Shown: positions 49,534-58,275, counted from the first letter of the stretch. The stretch is 64,000 nt of DNA from Rhizobium freirei PRF 81 (GCF_000359745.1 NZ_AQHN01000084.1:248001-312000), one strand, 5' to 3'. Translations and numbers: made by a program. The notes: generated by a model from the sequence alone, not told the origin.

Positions 49534-51066
49534 TGCGTTGCCGGTGGCGGCGCGCACCAGCGTTTCCGGCGTCAACCCTTCGCGCTCGAACAGGCCCGCG
49601 GACAGGCCTTCCTTCATGACCAGCACACGATCCGACATGCCGAGGATTTCGGGCAGTTCGGAGGAGATCATGATGATGCTGAGGCCCTCGGCCGCCAGCT
49701 CGCTGATGAAGCCGTGGACGGCGGCCTTGGAGCCGATATCGATACCCTTGGTGGGTTCGTCGAGAATGATGATCTTCGGCTGCGTCGCCAGCCACTTGCC
49801 GATGACCACCTTCTGCTGATTGCCGCCGGAGAGCGTGCCGACCGGCACGGAAAGGGCGGCGGCGCGCAGATCGAGCCTTTCGGCATATTTCCGGGCGAGG
49901 GCGAATTCATTGGCAGCCTTCAGGAAGCCCTTGCGCGACGTGCGCCCGAGCGACGGCAGCGACATGTTCTGATAGATCGGCATCGGAAGCGCCAGACCGT
50001 GGCGGCCGCGTTCTTCCGGCACATAGACGATGCCGGCGCCGATGGCGTCCTGCGGCGAGCGGACCTGGATTTCCTGCCCGTCGAGGGTCAAGCGCCCGGA
50101 GAGCGGCTTGGTGATGCCGAAGAGCGATTGGCAAAGCTCGGAGCGCCCGGCGCCGATCAGCCCGTAGACGCCGAGGATCTCGCCGCGCCTGAGCTTGAAG
50201 GAGATGTCGCGGAACTCGGTGCGGTGACAGTATTTCTCCACTTCGAGAACGGTATCGCCGATGGTGACGGGCACTTTCGGGAAAGCGTCCTTGACGTCGC
50301 GTCCGACCATCATGCGGACGATTTCGTCCTGCGGCGTCATTTTCAGATCGCCGTGGCCGACGTCGCGGCCGTCGCGGAAGACGACGAAATTATCGGCAAT
50401 TTCATAAAGCTCGTCGAACTTGTGGCTGATGAACAGGATGGCCTTGCCCCTTGCCTTCAAGCCTTCGACGATGCGGAAAAGATCGTCGATCTCCTTGCGG
50501 GAAAGGGCGGCGGTGGGCTCGTCCATGATGACGATGCGGGCCTCGATCGACAAGGCGCGTGCAATCGCCACGAGATGGCGCTGCGCAATGGAGAGGTCTT
50601 TCAATCGGATTGTCGGATCGATGGCGCTTTCAAGCGATTGAAGAAGTTCCTTCGACCGGCCGTTCATCCTCTTCCAGTCGATGGTGCGCCAGGATGTGCG
50701 CGGCGCATGGCCGAGGAAGATGTTTTCGGCGACGGTCAGCTCGTCGAAGAGCACTGTCTCCTGATGAATGGCCGTCACGCCAGCATCGATGGCGGCTTGT
50801 GCACTGGCGAAAGCCATCGGCTTGCCGTCGACGAGGATTTCGCCCTCGTTCGGACGGTAGATGCCGGTCAAAATCTTGACGAGGGTCGATTTGCCCGCGC
50901 CGTTTTCGCCGATCAGGGCGGTCACCTTGCCGGGGTAAAGCGAAATGCTGACGCCATCCAGCGCCTTGACGCCGGGAAAGATCTGGGAAATGCCGCGCAT
51001 TTCCAGAATGGCCTGACTGTTCGCGGCTGGTGTATCCGCTAGGGAACGTTGAAGGACTGTGGTCAT
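49531..51066 (-). CDS. rhaT: Rhamnose ABC transporter ATP-binding protein RhaT
   Basis: A 511-residue double-domain ATPase of the RbsA type. Domain 1 has Walker A G-E-N-G-A-G-K-S-T and Walker B I-V-I-M-D-E-P-T-A-A-L; its signature is L-S-I-A-Q-R. Domain 2 has the degenerate Walker A G-L-I-G-A-G-R-S-E usual for this class and a canonical L-S-G-G-N-Q-Q-K signature. It powers rhamnose import with RhaP, RhaQ and RhaS. ATG 51066 (MTTVLQ) was chosen over a TTG six bases earlier. Confidence 0.92.
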   Translation of the reverse strand: MTTVLQRSLADTPAANSQAILEMRGISQIFPGVKALDGVSISLYPGKVTALIGENGAGKSTLVKILTGIYRPNEGEILVDGKPMAFASAQAAIDAGVTAIHQETVLFDELTVAENIFLGHAPRTSWRTIDWKRMNGRSKELLQSLESAIDPTIRLKDLSIAQRHLVAIARALSIEARIVIMDEPTAALSRKEIDDLFRIVEGLKARGKAILFISHKFDELYEIADNFVVFRDGRDVGHGDLKMTPQDEIVRMMVGRDVKDAFPKVPVTIGDTVLEVEKYCHRTEFRDISFKLRRGEILGVYGLIGAGRSELCQSLFGITKPLSGRLTLDGQEIQVRSPQDAIGAGIVYVPEERGRHGLALPMPIYQNMSLPSLGRTSRKGFLKAANEFALARKYAERLDLRAAALSVPVGTLSGGNQQKVVIGKWLATQPKIIILDEPTKGIDIGSKAAVHGFISELAAEGLSIIMISSELPEILGMSDRVLVMKEGLSAGLFEREGLTPETLVRAATGNA

Positions 51067-51095
51067 CAGCAATGTACCGGATCAGTGGAACCAGG

Positions 51096-51117
51096 TCCGG
51101 CGGCTGGCGCCGCCGGA
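51096..51117 (-). terminator. Intercistronic hairpin between rhaS and rhaT
   Basis: TCCGGCGGC (51096-51104) and GCCGCCGGA (51109-51117) form a perfect 9-bp stem with loop TGGC, 22 bases after the rhaS stop. No T run follows, so it may stabilise the rhaS message or attenuate transcription, keeping the binding protein more abundant than the ATPase. Confidence 0.55.
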
Positions 51118-51139
51118 GAGCTGCGGATGCTTGTTTCGA

Positions 51140-52135
51140 TCAGAAAACCTTGGAGAACTGATCGATGTTCGAAGCGTTGTAGACGAACGGATCGGCCATG
51201 GCGGCTTCGCCGTTTTCGCCAACCTTGATCTTGCCCATGCGACCGGCATTGATCTCGCTGCCCGGCTTGCCGTCGGTCTCGCCCTTGACGAGGCGATAGG
51301 CGATCTGCGTTGCAGAGTAGCCAAGGTCGATCGGGTTCCAGATCGCAAATTCTTTCGTCGCGCCGGATTTGATCGCGCCGGCCATTTCGGACGGCAGGCC
51401 GAGGCCGGTCACGTAGACCTGGCCGATCTTGCCGGCATCCTTGACGGCCTGCGAAGCGGCTAGCACGCCGACCGTCGTCGGGGCGACGATGACCTTGACT
51501 TCCGGATGCGAGGTCAGGAGGCCCTGGGCTTCACGATAGCTTTTGTCAGAGAGATCGTCACCATAAACGGTCGTGACCAGGTTGAGGCCCGGGAAGTCCT
51601 TGAGCTGCTTCTTCATCTCGCCGATCCAGATATTCTGGTTCGTCGACGTCGTCGTGGCCGACAGGATGGCGAAGTTACCCTTGCCGCCATCGAGATGATC
51701 CTTGGCAAGCGTCAGGCACATCTTGCCGATCAGCTCATTGGACGAAGGGTTCAGCTGCAGGATGCGGCCGGCCTTTGCGACGCCGGAATCCCAGGAAATC
51801 ACTTTGATGCCGCGCTGCGTCGCCTTCTTGAGGGCCGGGACGACTGCATCGGGATCGTTTGCCGAAATCGCGATGGCATCGACGCCCTGTGCGATCAGCG
51901 AATTGATCACTTCGATCTGGCCTTCGGCCGTGGTCGAGGTCGGGCCGGTGTAGATCACCTGCACGCCGCCGAGATCTTTGGCGGCTTCCTGAGCGCCCTT
52001 GTTGGCGGCCTCGAAGAAGCCGTTGCCCAGCGACTTCACTACGAGACCGATCTTGACGTCCTTGGCGCTTGCCGCGCCGGCGAAAAGCGTGGCGGCAAGC
52101 GCAACGCCGAGCGTCAGTTTCTTTGCTATATTCAT
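51140..52135 (-). CDS. rhaS: Rhamnose ABC transporter substrate-binding protein RhaS
   Basis: A 331-residue periplasmic binding protein with signal peptide (M-N-I-A-K-K-L-T-L-G-V-A-L-A-A-T-L-F-A-G-A-A-S-A, cleavage before K-D-V-K). The mature part is a type 1 sugar-binding fold: I-G-L-V-V-K-S-L-G-N-G-F-F near 33, D-A-I-A-I-S-A-N-D-P-D-A near 90 and W-D-S-G-V near 115. GGGAGGAAGTGAC before ATG 52135 is an excellent ribosome binding site. It is the first transport gene after the repressor gene. Confidence 0.92.
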   Translation of the reverse strand: MNIAKKLTLGVALAATLFAGAASAKDVKIGLVVKSLGNGFFEAANKGAQEAAKDLGGVQVIYTGPTSTTAEGQIEVINSLIAQGVDAIAISANDPDAVVPALKKATQRGIKVISWDSGVAKAGRILQLNPSSNELIGKMCLTLAKDHLDGGKGNFAILSATTTSTNQNIWIGEMKKQLKDFPGLNLVTTVYGDDLSDKSYREAQGLLTSHPEVKVIVAPTTVGVLAASQAVKDAGKIGQVYVTGLGLPSEMAGAIKSGATKEFAIWNPIDLGYSATQIAYRLVKGETDGKPGSEINAGRMGKIKVGENGEAAMADPFVYNASNIDQFSKVF

Positions 52136-52188
52136 GTCACTTCCTCCCAAAGTTAATAGGCATGCTCACCCCATCTCAGCCGCGCGTT

Positions 52189-53001
52189 TCATGCGACCGA
52201 TGGGGAATCTTCCTCCTCGGCCTGAGCCGAAACATTTGCGACAACAAGCGAAATGCCCGCATCCTCGATCATGCGGACGGTGTCGGCCGAAATGCCGTCG
52301 TCGGTAATGATGGTTGAGACCTGTTCGAGCGGGCAGAGGATCAGGCTGGAGCGCTGACGGAATTTGCTCGAATCCACCATCACGACGAGCTCGTCGGCCT
52401 GGCGCATCAGCTTCTGCTCGCTCTGGATGACCAGCGCGTCGGCTTCCATGACGCCGAGCGGGCCGACGCCCTGCGCGCCGATGAACATGCGCCGCGCATA
52501 GAAATTCCGGATGGTATCATTGTCGAAGGGCGAAAGGATCAAGCTCTGTTCGCGATAGATCGCGCCGCCCGGCAATGTCACCGTGTTCTTCGAATGCTTG
52601 ACCAGATGTTCGGCAATGGCGAAGGAATTGGTCATAACCTGCAGCCGGAAGGCCGAGATATAGTGCACGAGCTGGAACGTGGTCGTGCCGCCGTTGATGA
52701 TGATGGCGTCGCCGGGACTGCAAAGTTCGGCCGCCTTGCGCGCAATTGCGCGTTTCCTATCGATATTGACGGCTTCGGATACGCGGAACGGCCGCGCCGC
52801 CAGATTGCCAAGCTGCGGAGGATGGATCGATTCCGCGCCGCCGCGCACGCGCCGGATCTTTCCCTGCACATGCAGGGCAGCGATATCACGACGTATCGTC
52901 GCCTCCGAAGCCTCGGTCAGCTCGGAAATATCCTGAATCGTCACGACAGACTTTTCCTGTACGGCGCTCAGAATAATGCGATGGCGTTCACGTTCGTGCA
53001 T
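52189..53001 (-). CDS. rhaR: DeoR-family repressor of rhamnose catabolism RhaR
   Basis: A 270-residue regulator. The HTH is at about 18-50 (V-V-T-I-Q-D-I-S-E-L-T-E-A-S-E-A-T-I-R-R-D), followed by the phospho-sugar-binding DeoRC domain with N-G-G-T-T-T-F near 105 and F-I-G-A-Q-G-V near 175. In R. leguminosarum the rha genes are held off by such a repressor. ATG 53001 follows GGAGG at ideal distance; a longer form from 53049 would start within a promoter box. It is the first gene of the leftward rha operon and thus autoregulated if the nearby boxes bind it. Confidence 0.9.
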   Translation of the reverse strand: MHERERHRIILSAVQEKSVVTIQDISELTEASEATIRRDIAALHVQGKIRRVRGGAESIHPPQLGNLAARPFRVSEAVNIDRKRAIARKAAELCSPGDAIIINGGTTTFQLVHYISAFRLQVMTNSFAIAEHLVKHSKNTVTLPGGAIYREQSLILSPFDNDTIRNFYARRMFIGAQGVGPLGVMEADALVIQSEQKLMRQADELVVMVDSSKFRQRSSLILCPLEQVSTIITDDGISADTVRMIEDAGISLVVANVSAQAEEEDSPSVA

Positions 53002-53020
53002 TGGTTCCTCCGTGTTGGCG

Positions 53021-53061
53021 GTTATTTCGCAAATATGACAATGTGTCAATCATAAACGATC
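53021..53061 (-). promoter_or_regulatory. rhaR promoter with candidate RhaR box
   Basis: On the minus strand GATCGTTTATGATTGACA (53061-53044) ends in a perfect -35 hexamer TTGACA. After a 17-base spacer comes AATAAC (53026-53021) as -10, placing the start of transcription near 53014, just before the GGAGG of rhaR. Sixteen of its 18 bases match the box at 53099-53116 on the other strand. Confidence 0.65.
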
Positions 53062-53098
53062 ATAATCTTTCATATCGCATCGCAGCATTATCGATTTT

Positions 53099-53139
53099 GA
53101 TCGTTTTCGATTGACAAGATGATGAAGTGTGAGCGATAC
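53099..53139 (+). promoter_or_regulatory. rhaD promoter with candidate RhaR box
   Basis: GATCGTTTTCGATTGACA (53099-53116) ends in -35 TTGACA; GATACC at 53135-53140 is a weak -10 at 18-base spacing. The box is the inverted counterpart of the one in the rhaR promoter, 37 bases away, with two differences, so a DeoR-type repressor could bind both and switch the divergent operons together. Confidence 0.6.
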
Positions 53140-53221
53140 CCTGCACACAAAGGGCGGCTCTATCACGATCCGATCCGCCCGAAGGCTTGATCTACAAGAC
53201 TTGATTTCAAGGGAGGATGAC

Positions 53222-55318
53222 ATGGCGGCTGGCGTTCAGCTTCTGAAGAACCGTTGGGATGATGCATATGCGGCCGGCCTCGATGAGCCGGGCAAGCTGC
53301 TTTATCGGTCGAATCTGCTCGGTGCCGACAAGCGTATCACCAACTATGGCGGCGGCAACACCTCGGCCAAGGTCATGGAAACCGATCCGCTCTCCGGCGA
53401 AAAGGTTAGGGTACTCTGGGTCAAGGGCTCCGGCGGCGATGTCGGCACCATTAAGCTCGATGGCTTCGCGACGCTCTACCAGGACAAGCTCGACAGCCTG
53501 AAGAACATCTATCAGGGTGTTGCAGACGAGGATCGCATGGTCGGCTTCCTGCCGCATTGCACCTTCAATCTGAATGCGCGCGCAGCGTCCATCGATACGC
53601 CGCTCCACGGCTTCGTGCCGTTCACCCATGTCGATCACATGCATCCCGATGCCATCATCGCCATTGCGGCTGCGAAGAATTCGCGCGAGTTGACGCGCGA
53701 AATTTTTGGCGACGAGATCGGCTGGCTGCCCTGGCGCCGTCCCGGTTTCCAGCTTGGGCTCGATCTCGAAGCCTTCGTCAAGGCGCATCCGAATGCCAAG
53801 GGCGTTGTGCTCGAAAGCCATGGCCTCTTCACCTGGGCCAATGATGCCAAGGAATGCTACGAGCTGACGCTTCAGATCATCAACAAGGCGATCGAGTGGT
53901 TTGCCGCCAAGACGGAAGGCAAGACCATTTTTGGCGGCGCGGTCGTCGAAAGCCTGCCGCAGGCGGAACGCCGTGCCATCGCCGCCCGGCTGATGCCGGA
54001 AATCCGAGGCCGCATCGGCAAGGCCGAACGCAAGCTCGGCGATTTCGACGATCAGGGCGCCGTACTCGAATTCGTCAATTCGAAGAATCTTCGCCCGCTC
54101 GGCGCGCTCGGCACGAGCTGCCCGGATCACTTCCTGCGCACCAAGATCCGCCCGCTGATCGTCGATTTCGATCCCGCCAAGCCCGACGTCGATGCCGTCA
54201 TCGCCGGTCTCGACAAGGCACTGGAAGACTATCGCGCCGATTACGCGCGCTACTACAATGATTGCAAGCATGACAATTCGCCTGCCATGCGCGACCCGAA
54301 CCCGGTGATCTTCCTCGTTCCCGGCGTCGGCATGCTTTCCTTTGCCCGCGACAAGGCGACCGCCCGTATCGCCGGCGAGTTCTATGTCAATGCCATCAAC
54401 GTCATGCGTGGCTCCTCCACGGTTTCCGAGTATCAGGGCTTGCCGGAGCAGGAAGCCTTCGATATCGAATATTGGCTGCTGGAAGAGGCCAAGCTGCAGC
54501 GCATGCCGAAGCCGAAGAGCCTTGCCGGCCGCGTCGCTTTCGTGACCGGCGGTGCCGGCGGCATCGGCCGCGCCACGGCCGCTCGCCTGGTGGGCGAAGG
54601 CGCCTGCGTCGTTCTGGCGGATATCGACCAGGCGGCGCTTGAAGGCACGCAGGCAGATTTCGCCAAGATGTACGGTGCCGATGCGGTGCGCAGTGTCAAG
54701 CTTGACGTGACGAAGGAAGATGCTGTCATTTCCTCCTTTGCGGAGGCGTGCGTCGAGTTCGGTGGTGTCGATATCCTGGTCTCGAATGCTGGGATCGCAT
54801 CATCTGCGCCGATCGAAAGCACGGAGCTTTCGATGTGGAACCGCAACATGGATATCCTCGCGACGGGTTACTTCCTCGTTTCGCGGGAAGCCTTCCGGCT
54901 GTTCCGCCGTCAGAACCTCGGCGGCAACGTCGTCTTCGTCGCGTCGAAGAACGGCCTTGCATCCTCGCCGAATGCCGCCGCCTATTGCACGGCGAAAGCG
55001 GCCGAAATTCATCTGGCCCGCTGCCTGGCGCTGGAGGGCGCAGAAGCCGGCATCCGCGTGAACACGGTCAATCCCGACGCCGTCCTGCGCGGTTCGAAGA
55101 TCTGGAACGGTGAATGGCGTGAACAGCGCGCTGCCTCCTCGAAGATCGAGGTGGACGAGCTGGAGGAACATTACCGCAAGCGCTCGATGCTGAAGCTGAA
55201 TGTCCTGCCCGAGGACATTGCCGAGGCGATCTATTTCCTGGCTTCGGACCTGTCCGCCAAGTCGACCGGCAATATCATCAACGTCGACGCCGGCAACGCG
55301 CAGAGCTTCACGCGCTGA
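53222..55318 (+). CDS. rhaD: RhaD: rhamnulose-1-phosphate aldolase fused to short-chain dehydrogenase
   Basis: The 698-residue fusion does the last two steps of rhamnose breakdown. Residues 1 to about 420 are a class II aldolase (N-Y-G-G-G-N-T-S near 42, zinc ligands in F-T-H-V-D-H-M-H near 138 and L-E-S-H-G-L-F near 200), splitting rhamnulose-1-phosphate to dihydroxyacetone phosphate and L-lactaldehyde. Residues from about 435 are an SDR dehydrogenase (V-T-G-G-A-G-G-I-G-R, catalytic Y-C-T-A-K), expected to oxidise lactaldehyde. AAGGGAGGATGAC precedes ATG 53222. It starts the rightward rha operon. Confidence 0.95.
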   Translation: MAAGVQLLKNRWDDAYAAGLDEPGKLLYRSNLLGADKRITNYGGGNTSAKVMETDPLSGEKVRVLWVKGSGGDVGTIKLDGFATLYQDKLDSLKNIYQGVADEDRMVGFLPHCTFNLNARAASIDTPLHGFVPFTHVDHMHPDAIIAIAAAKNSRELTREIFGDEIGWLPWRRPGFQLGLDLEAFVKAHPNAKGVVLESHGLFTWANDAKECYELTLQIINKAIEWFAAKTEGKTIFGGAVVESLPQAERRAIAARLMPEIRGRIGKAERKLGDFDDQGAVLEFVNSKNLRPLGALGTSCPDHFLRTKIRPLIVDFDPAKPDVDAVIAGLDKALEDYRADYARYYNDCKHDNSPAMRDPNPVIFLVPGVGMLSFARDKATARIAGEFYVNAINVMRGSSTVSEYQGLPEQEAFDIEYWLLEEAKLQRMPKPKSLAGRVAFVTGGAGGIGRATAARLVGEGACVVLADIDQAALEGTQADFAKMYGADAVRSVKLDVTKEDAVISSFAEACVEFGGVDILVSNAGIASSAPIESTELSMWNRNMDILATGYFLVSREAFRLFRRQNLGGNVVFVASKNGLASSPNAAAYCTAKAAEIHLARCLALEGAEAGIRVNTVNPDAVLRGSKIWNGEWREQRAASSKIEVDELEEHYRKRSMLKLNVLPEDIAEAIYFLASDLSAKSTGNIINVDAGNAQSFTR

Positions 55319-55326
55319 TATCAAGC

Positions 55327-55361
55327 GGCCCGCGCCGCAGCTATGCTTGCCGGCGCGGGCC
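55327..55361 (+). terminator. Intercistronic hairpin between rhaD and rhaI
   Basis: GGCCCGCGCCG (55327-55337) and CGGCGCGGGCC (55351-55361) form a perfect 11-bp stem with a 13-base loop, 9 bases after the rhaD stop and 22 before rhaI. Only TTC follows, so partial termination or message stabilisation is more likely than full termination. Confidence 0.55.
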
Positions 55362-55382
55362 TTCATCGTTTGGGAGGAAAGA

Positions 55383-56675
55383 ATGGCCGAGTTTAGAATT
55401 GCGCCCGATCTGGTTGCTGCAGAAAACGACAAGCGCGCCGCCGCGCTGAAATCCGATTATGAGGCGCTTGGCGCCTCGCTCGCCCGACGTGGCGTCGATA
55501 TCGAGGCCGTGACCAAGAAGGTTTCCGAATTTTTCGTTGCGGTCCCGTCCTGGGGGGTCGGCACTGGCGGCACGCGGTTCGCCCGCTTCCCCGGCACCGG
55601 CGAGCCGCGCGGCATTTTCGACAAACTCGACGATTGCGCCGTTATTCAGCAGCTGACCCGCGCGACGCCCAAGGTCTCGCTGCATATTCCCTGGGACAAG
55701 GCGGACCCGCGGGAACTCAAGGTCAAGGGCGAGGCGCTTGGCCTCGGCTTCGACGCCATGAACTCCAATACATTCTCGGATGCGCCCGGCCAGGCGCATT
55801 CCTACAAGTTCGGTTCGCTCAGCCATGTCGATGCGGCGACCCGCGCCCAGGCTGTCGAGCACAACATCGAATGTATCGAGATCGGCAAGGCGCTCGGCTC
55901 GAAGGCGCTGACCGTGTGGGTCGGCGACGGCTCGAACTTCCCCGGGCAGACCAATTTCACCAAAGCGTTCGAGCGCTACCTCGCCGCCATGGCCGACATC
56001 TACAAGGCGCTGCCGGATGACTGGCGGCTGTTCTCCGAGCATAAGATGTACGAGCCGGCCTTCTATTCGACGGTGGTTCAGGACTGGGGCACCAATTACC
56101 TGATCGCGCAGACGCTTGGCCCGAAAGCGCAGTGCCTGGTCGACCTCGGCCATCATGCGCCGAATACCAATATCGAGATGATCGTGGCGCGCCTCATTCA
56201 GTTCGGCAAACTCGGCGGCTTCCACTTCAACGACTCGAAGTATGGCGACGACGATCTCGATGCCGGTGCGATCGAGCCCTATCGCCTGTTCCTTGTCTTC
56301 AATGAACTGGTCGATGCGGAACGGCGCGGGGTCAACGACTTCAATCCGGCCCACATGATCGACCAGTCGCACAATGTCACGGACCCGATCGAAAGCCTGA
56401 TCTCCAGCGCCAACGAAATCCGCCGCGCCTATGCGCAGGCGCTGATCGTCGATCGCAACGCACTCGGCGACTATCAGGATGCCAACGACGCGCTGATGGC
56501 ATCGGAAACGCTGAAGCGCGCCTATCGCGCCGATGTCGAGCCTATCCTTGCCGAAGCACGCCGCCGGGCCGGCGGTGCCATCGATCCGGTCGCGACCTAT
56601 CGAGCAAGCGGCTATCGCGGCAAGGTTGCCGCCGAACGTCCGGCATCCGTTGCCGGCGGCGGCGGGATCATCTGA
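55383..56675 (+). CDS. rhaI: L-rhamnose isomerase RhaI (rhizobial type)
   Basis: A 430-residue TIM-barrel isomerase that converts L-rhamnose to L-rhamnulose. Metal-binding segments are D-W-R-L-F-S-E-H-K-M-Y-E-P near 215, L-V-D-L-G-H-H-A near 253 and G-G-F-H-F-N-D-S-K-Y-G-D-D-D-L near 283, with an H-K-M-Y-E-P core typical of this family. Unlike enteric RhaA, it belongs to the Pseudomonas/rhizobial type with broad sugar tolerance. GGGAGGAAAGA precedes ATG 55383. Followed by a hairpin terminator. Confidence 0.93.
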   Translation: MAEFRIAPDLVAAENDKRAAALKSDYEALGASLARRGVDIEAVTKKVSEFFVAVPSWGVGTGGTRFARFPGTGEPRGIFDKLDDCAVIQQLTRATPKVSLHIPWDKADPRELKVKGEALGLGFDAMNSNTFSDAPGQAHSYKFGSLSHVDAATRAQAVEHNIECIEIGKALGSKALTVWVGDGSNFPGQTNFTKAFERYLAAMADIYKALPDDWRLFSEHKMYEPAFYSTVVQDWGTNYLIAQTLGPKAQCLVDLGHHAPNTNIEMIVARLIQFGKLGGFHFNDSKYGDDDLDAGAIEPYRLFLVFNELVDAERRGVNDFNPAHMIDQSHNVTDPIESLISSANEIRRAYAQALIVDRNALGDYQDANDALMASETLKRAYRADVEPILAEARRRAGGAIDPVATYRASGYRGKVAAERPASVAGGGGII

Positions 56676-56681
56676 GGTTAT

Positions 56682-56713
56682 CGGGTGCCGGCGGACAATA
56701 GCGTCGGCACCCG
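56682..56713. terminator. Terminator between convergent rhaI and WYL regulator genes
   Basis: CGGGTGCCG (56682-56690) and CGGCACCCG (56705-56713) form a perfect 9-bp stem around a 14-base loop, in the 42-base gap between convergent genes; AGTTTT follows on the plus strand. Confidence 0.65.
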
Positions 56714-56717
56714 AGAC

Positions 56718-57428
56718 TTAGTTTTGCCGAGGAGATCGCTGAAGTTCGGCCTCTCGCCAGTCGGACCAGCGACGACGCAGTTCACCTGGCCGCAGGCCAT
56801 GACCTTCTCCGAGCATGTCAGCCGCGAGAATCCGATCTGTGCGGAAATGCCGGAAGCCCTGGCGTAGCTCGCACCAGGCCACCAGAATTCGGCTGGTGTC
56901 GGAGTAACCAAGGATAACGGGCCAGACAGTCCTTGCCGTTTCCGCGCCTGCGTCGGAGCGATAGCGCAGTCGAAGTTTCCGCCCTTCGCGAACCGCTGCC
57001 CGCAGCATCGAGGGGTCGATGTTCTCCTCTGCCGCTCCCTGGATGACCGGTCTCGCGCCGACGCTCGGCTCGACGATGAACGGGCGCAAGTGTGCAGGCA
57101 CAATTGCAGTGATCTTCGCAACGACATCGCGGGCAGCATTGGCGAGGCTCTTGTCGGAGCGACCGGCAACCCATTGCGCTCCGAGGACGACTGCCTCGAT
57201 TTCCTCGGGGGTCAGCATCAGCGGCGGCATGTCATAGTCGGGCGAGAGGAGATATCCGAACCCTGCCTCGCCCGCGATGGGAATTCGCTGGCTCATCAGG
57301 TCGGCAACGTCCCGATAGACCGTGCGCTTGGAGACTTCGAGTTCATCTGCCAGCACGGCAGCGGTTACCGGTCGGCTCGACCGGCGCAATATCTGTATGA
57401 TCTGAAACAAACGGTCGGCGCGACGCAT
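56718..57428 (-). CDS. YafY/WYL-domain transcriptional regulator
   Basis: A 236-residue protein. The N-terminal HTH_11 reads R-A-D-R-L-F-Q-I-I-Q-I-L-R-R-S-S-R-P-V-T-A, then L-E-V-S-K-R-T-V-Y-R-D-V-A-D-L. The WYL-type domain from about 135 holds L-R-L-R-Y-R-S-D-A-G-A and V-W-P-V-I-L-G-Y, here with V-A-W-C in the W-Y-L strand. Such proteins respond to unknown ligands and often control the adjacent gene. It diverges from a VOC-family gene 102 bases away, a very common pairing. ATG 57428 starts M-R-R-A-D-R; the upstream open frame was rejected. Confidence 0.9.
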   Translation of the reverse strand: MRRADRLFQIIQILRRSSRPVTAAVLADELEVSKRTVYRDVADLMSQRIPIAGEAGFGYLLSPDYDMPPLMLTPEEIEAVVLGAQWVAGRSDKSLANAARDVVAKITAIVPAHLRPFIVEPSVGARPVIQGAAEENIDPSMLRAAVREGRKLRLRYRSDAGAETARTVWPVILGYSDTSRILVAWCELRQGFRHFRTDRILAADMLGEGHGLRPGELRRRWSDWREAELQRSPRQN

Positions 57429-57530
57429 TCCTGCTGACTCCTGCTGCCAGTATGGTGGCAACAGGACTGTGCGACAAGAGCCTTCGAACCGCCAACGATA
57501 TGTTTGGCCGGCCTTTTGAAGGAGTATCCG

Positions 57531-57929
57531 ATGAAACTAGCATCCACGCGTCTGATCGCTTCAGACATCAAGAAAATGGTTGGCTTCTATGAGATGGTCA
57601 CGGGTCAGGCGGCCGAGTGGCTGGCGCCGGTCTTTGCCGAGATCGTCACCCCCGCGGCAACGCTTGCGATCGGAAGCGCCGAGACCGTCGCCCTGTTCAA
57701 GGAAGGCAGCGCCGAACCCCGCGCCAATCGCTCGATCATCATCGAATTCCAGGTCGATGATGTCGACGCGGAGTTCTCCCGGCTGAAGGACACTGCAGAG
57801 GTGGTGCACGAGCCGAAACTGATGCCATGGGGCAACCGGGCGGCGCAGCTTCGCGATCCCGAGGGCACGCTCATCAGTCTGTACACGCCTGTCACTGACT
57901 TTGCGAAACAGCGCTTCGCGGGGCGTTGA
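57531..57929 (+). CDS. VOC family (glyoxalase/bleomycin-resistance-like) protein
   Basis: A 132-residue protein of the vicinal-oxygen-chelate fold: L-I-A-S-D-I-K-K-M-V-G-F-Y-E-M-V-T-G at the N-terminus, I-I-I-E-F-Q-V-D-D-V-D-A-E-F near 72 and L-R-D-P-E-G-T-L-I-S-L-Y-T-P near the end. Substrate unknown; such proteins are often induced together with a YafY-type regulator, as encoded divergently here. ATG 57531 follows AAGGAGTATCCG, a strong ribosome binding site. Confidence 0.88.
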   Translation: MKLASTRLIASDIKKMVGFYEMVTGQAAEWLAPVFAEIVTPAATLAIGSAETVALFKEGSAEPRANRSIIIEFQVDDVDAEFSRLKDTAEVVHEPKLMPWGNRAAQLRDPEGTLISLYTPVTDFAKQRFAGR

Positions 57930-57965
57930 GCGTTCAGGGGGCCGTCGAAACCTTGTGGTCGGGTG

Positions 57966-58002
57966 GACGAACGATGTCGTCCGGTTGGCGGCATCGTTCG
58001 TC
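57966..58002 (+). terminator. Hairpin terminator after the VOC gene
   Basis: GACGAACGATG (57966-57976) and CATCGTTCGTC (57992-58002) form a perfect 11-bp stem with a 15-base loop, 36 bases after the VOC stop. No T run follows. The rest of the 346-base gap 57930-58275 has no gene. Confidence 0.55.
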
Positions 58003-58169
58003 TTCGGTCATATCCTGGTCATCTTGTGAGCGCAGCCAGCCAACAAAAATAGCTGCATATTTGTCATGGTCGTCTGGCAGATTTGAAATCCATTTCACGC
58101 ACGTTAGGTGAGGCCGTCGGAGTCGTGCTACGTCGATTTGCGTCTATCCGATGCGCACTTTCGAGTGGC

Positions 58170-58196
58170 TCGACAATGGGAATTGAGTATTGTCGA
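58170..58196. promoter_or_regulatory. Inverted repeat operator upstream of the HpcH/HpaI aldolase
   Basis: TCGACAAT (58170-58177) and ATTGTCGA (58189-58196) are perfect 8-bp inverted arms 11 bases apart, 80 bases before the aldolase start. Size and spacing fit a dimeric regulator such as a GntR or IclR type. No intact regulator gene is adjacent; a broken LacI gene lies just downstream of the aldolase. Confidence 0.55.
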
Positions 58197-58275
58197 TTGC
58201 AACGGCTCGCCGTGATTTGGCGGTTGAGGCTGGCTCCAAAAAATTGGGGCTGATGTTGATAGGTGAGGAAAGACG

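Noticed and set aside
53207..54271. 354-codon minus-strand frame inside rhaD
   Set aside because: Antisense shadow of the aldolase domain, with no motif and no promoter.
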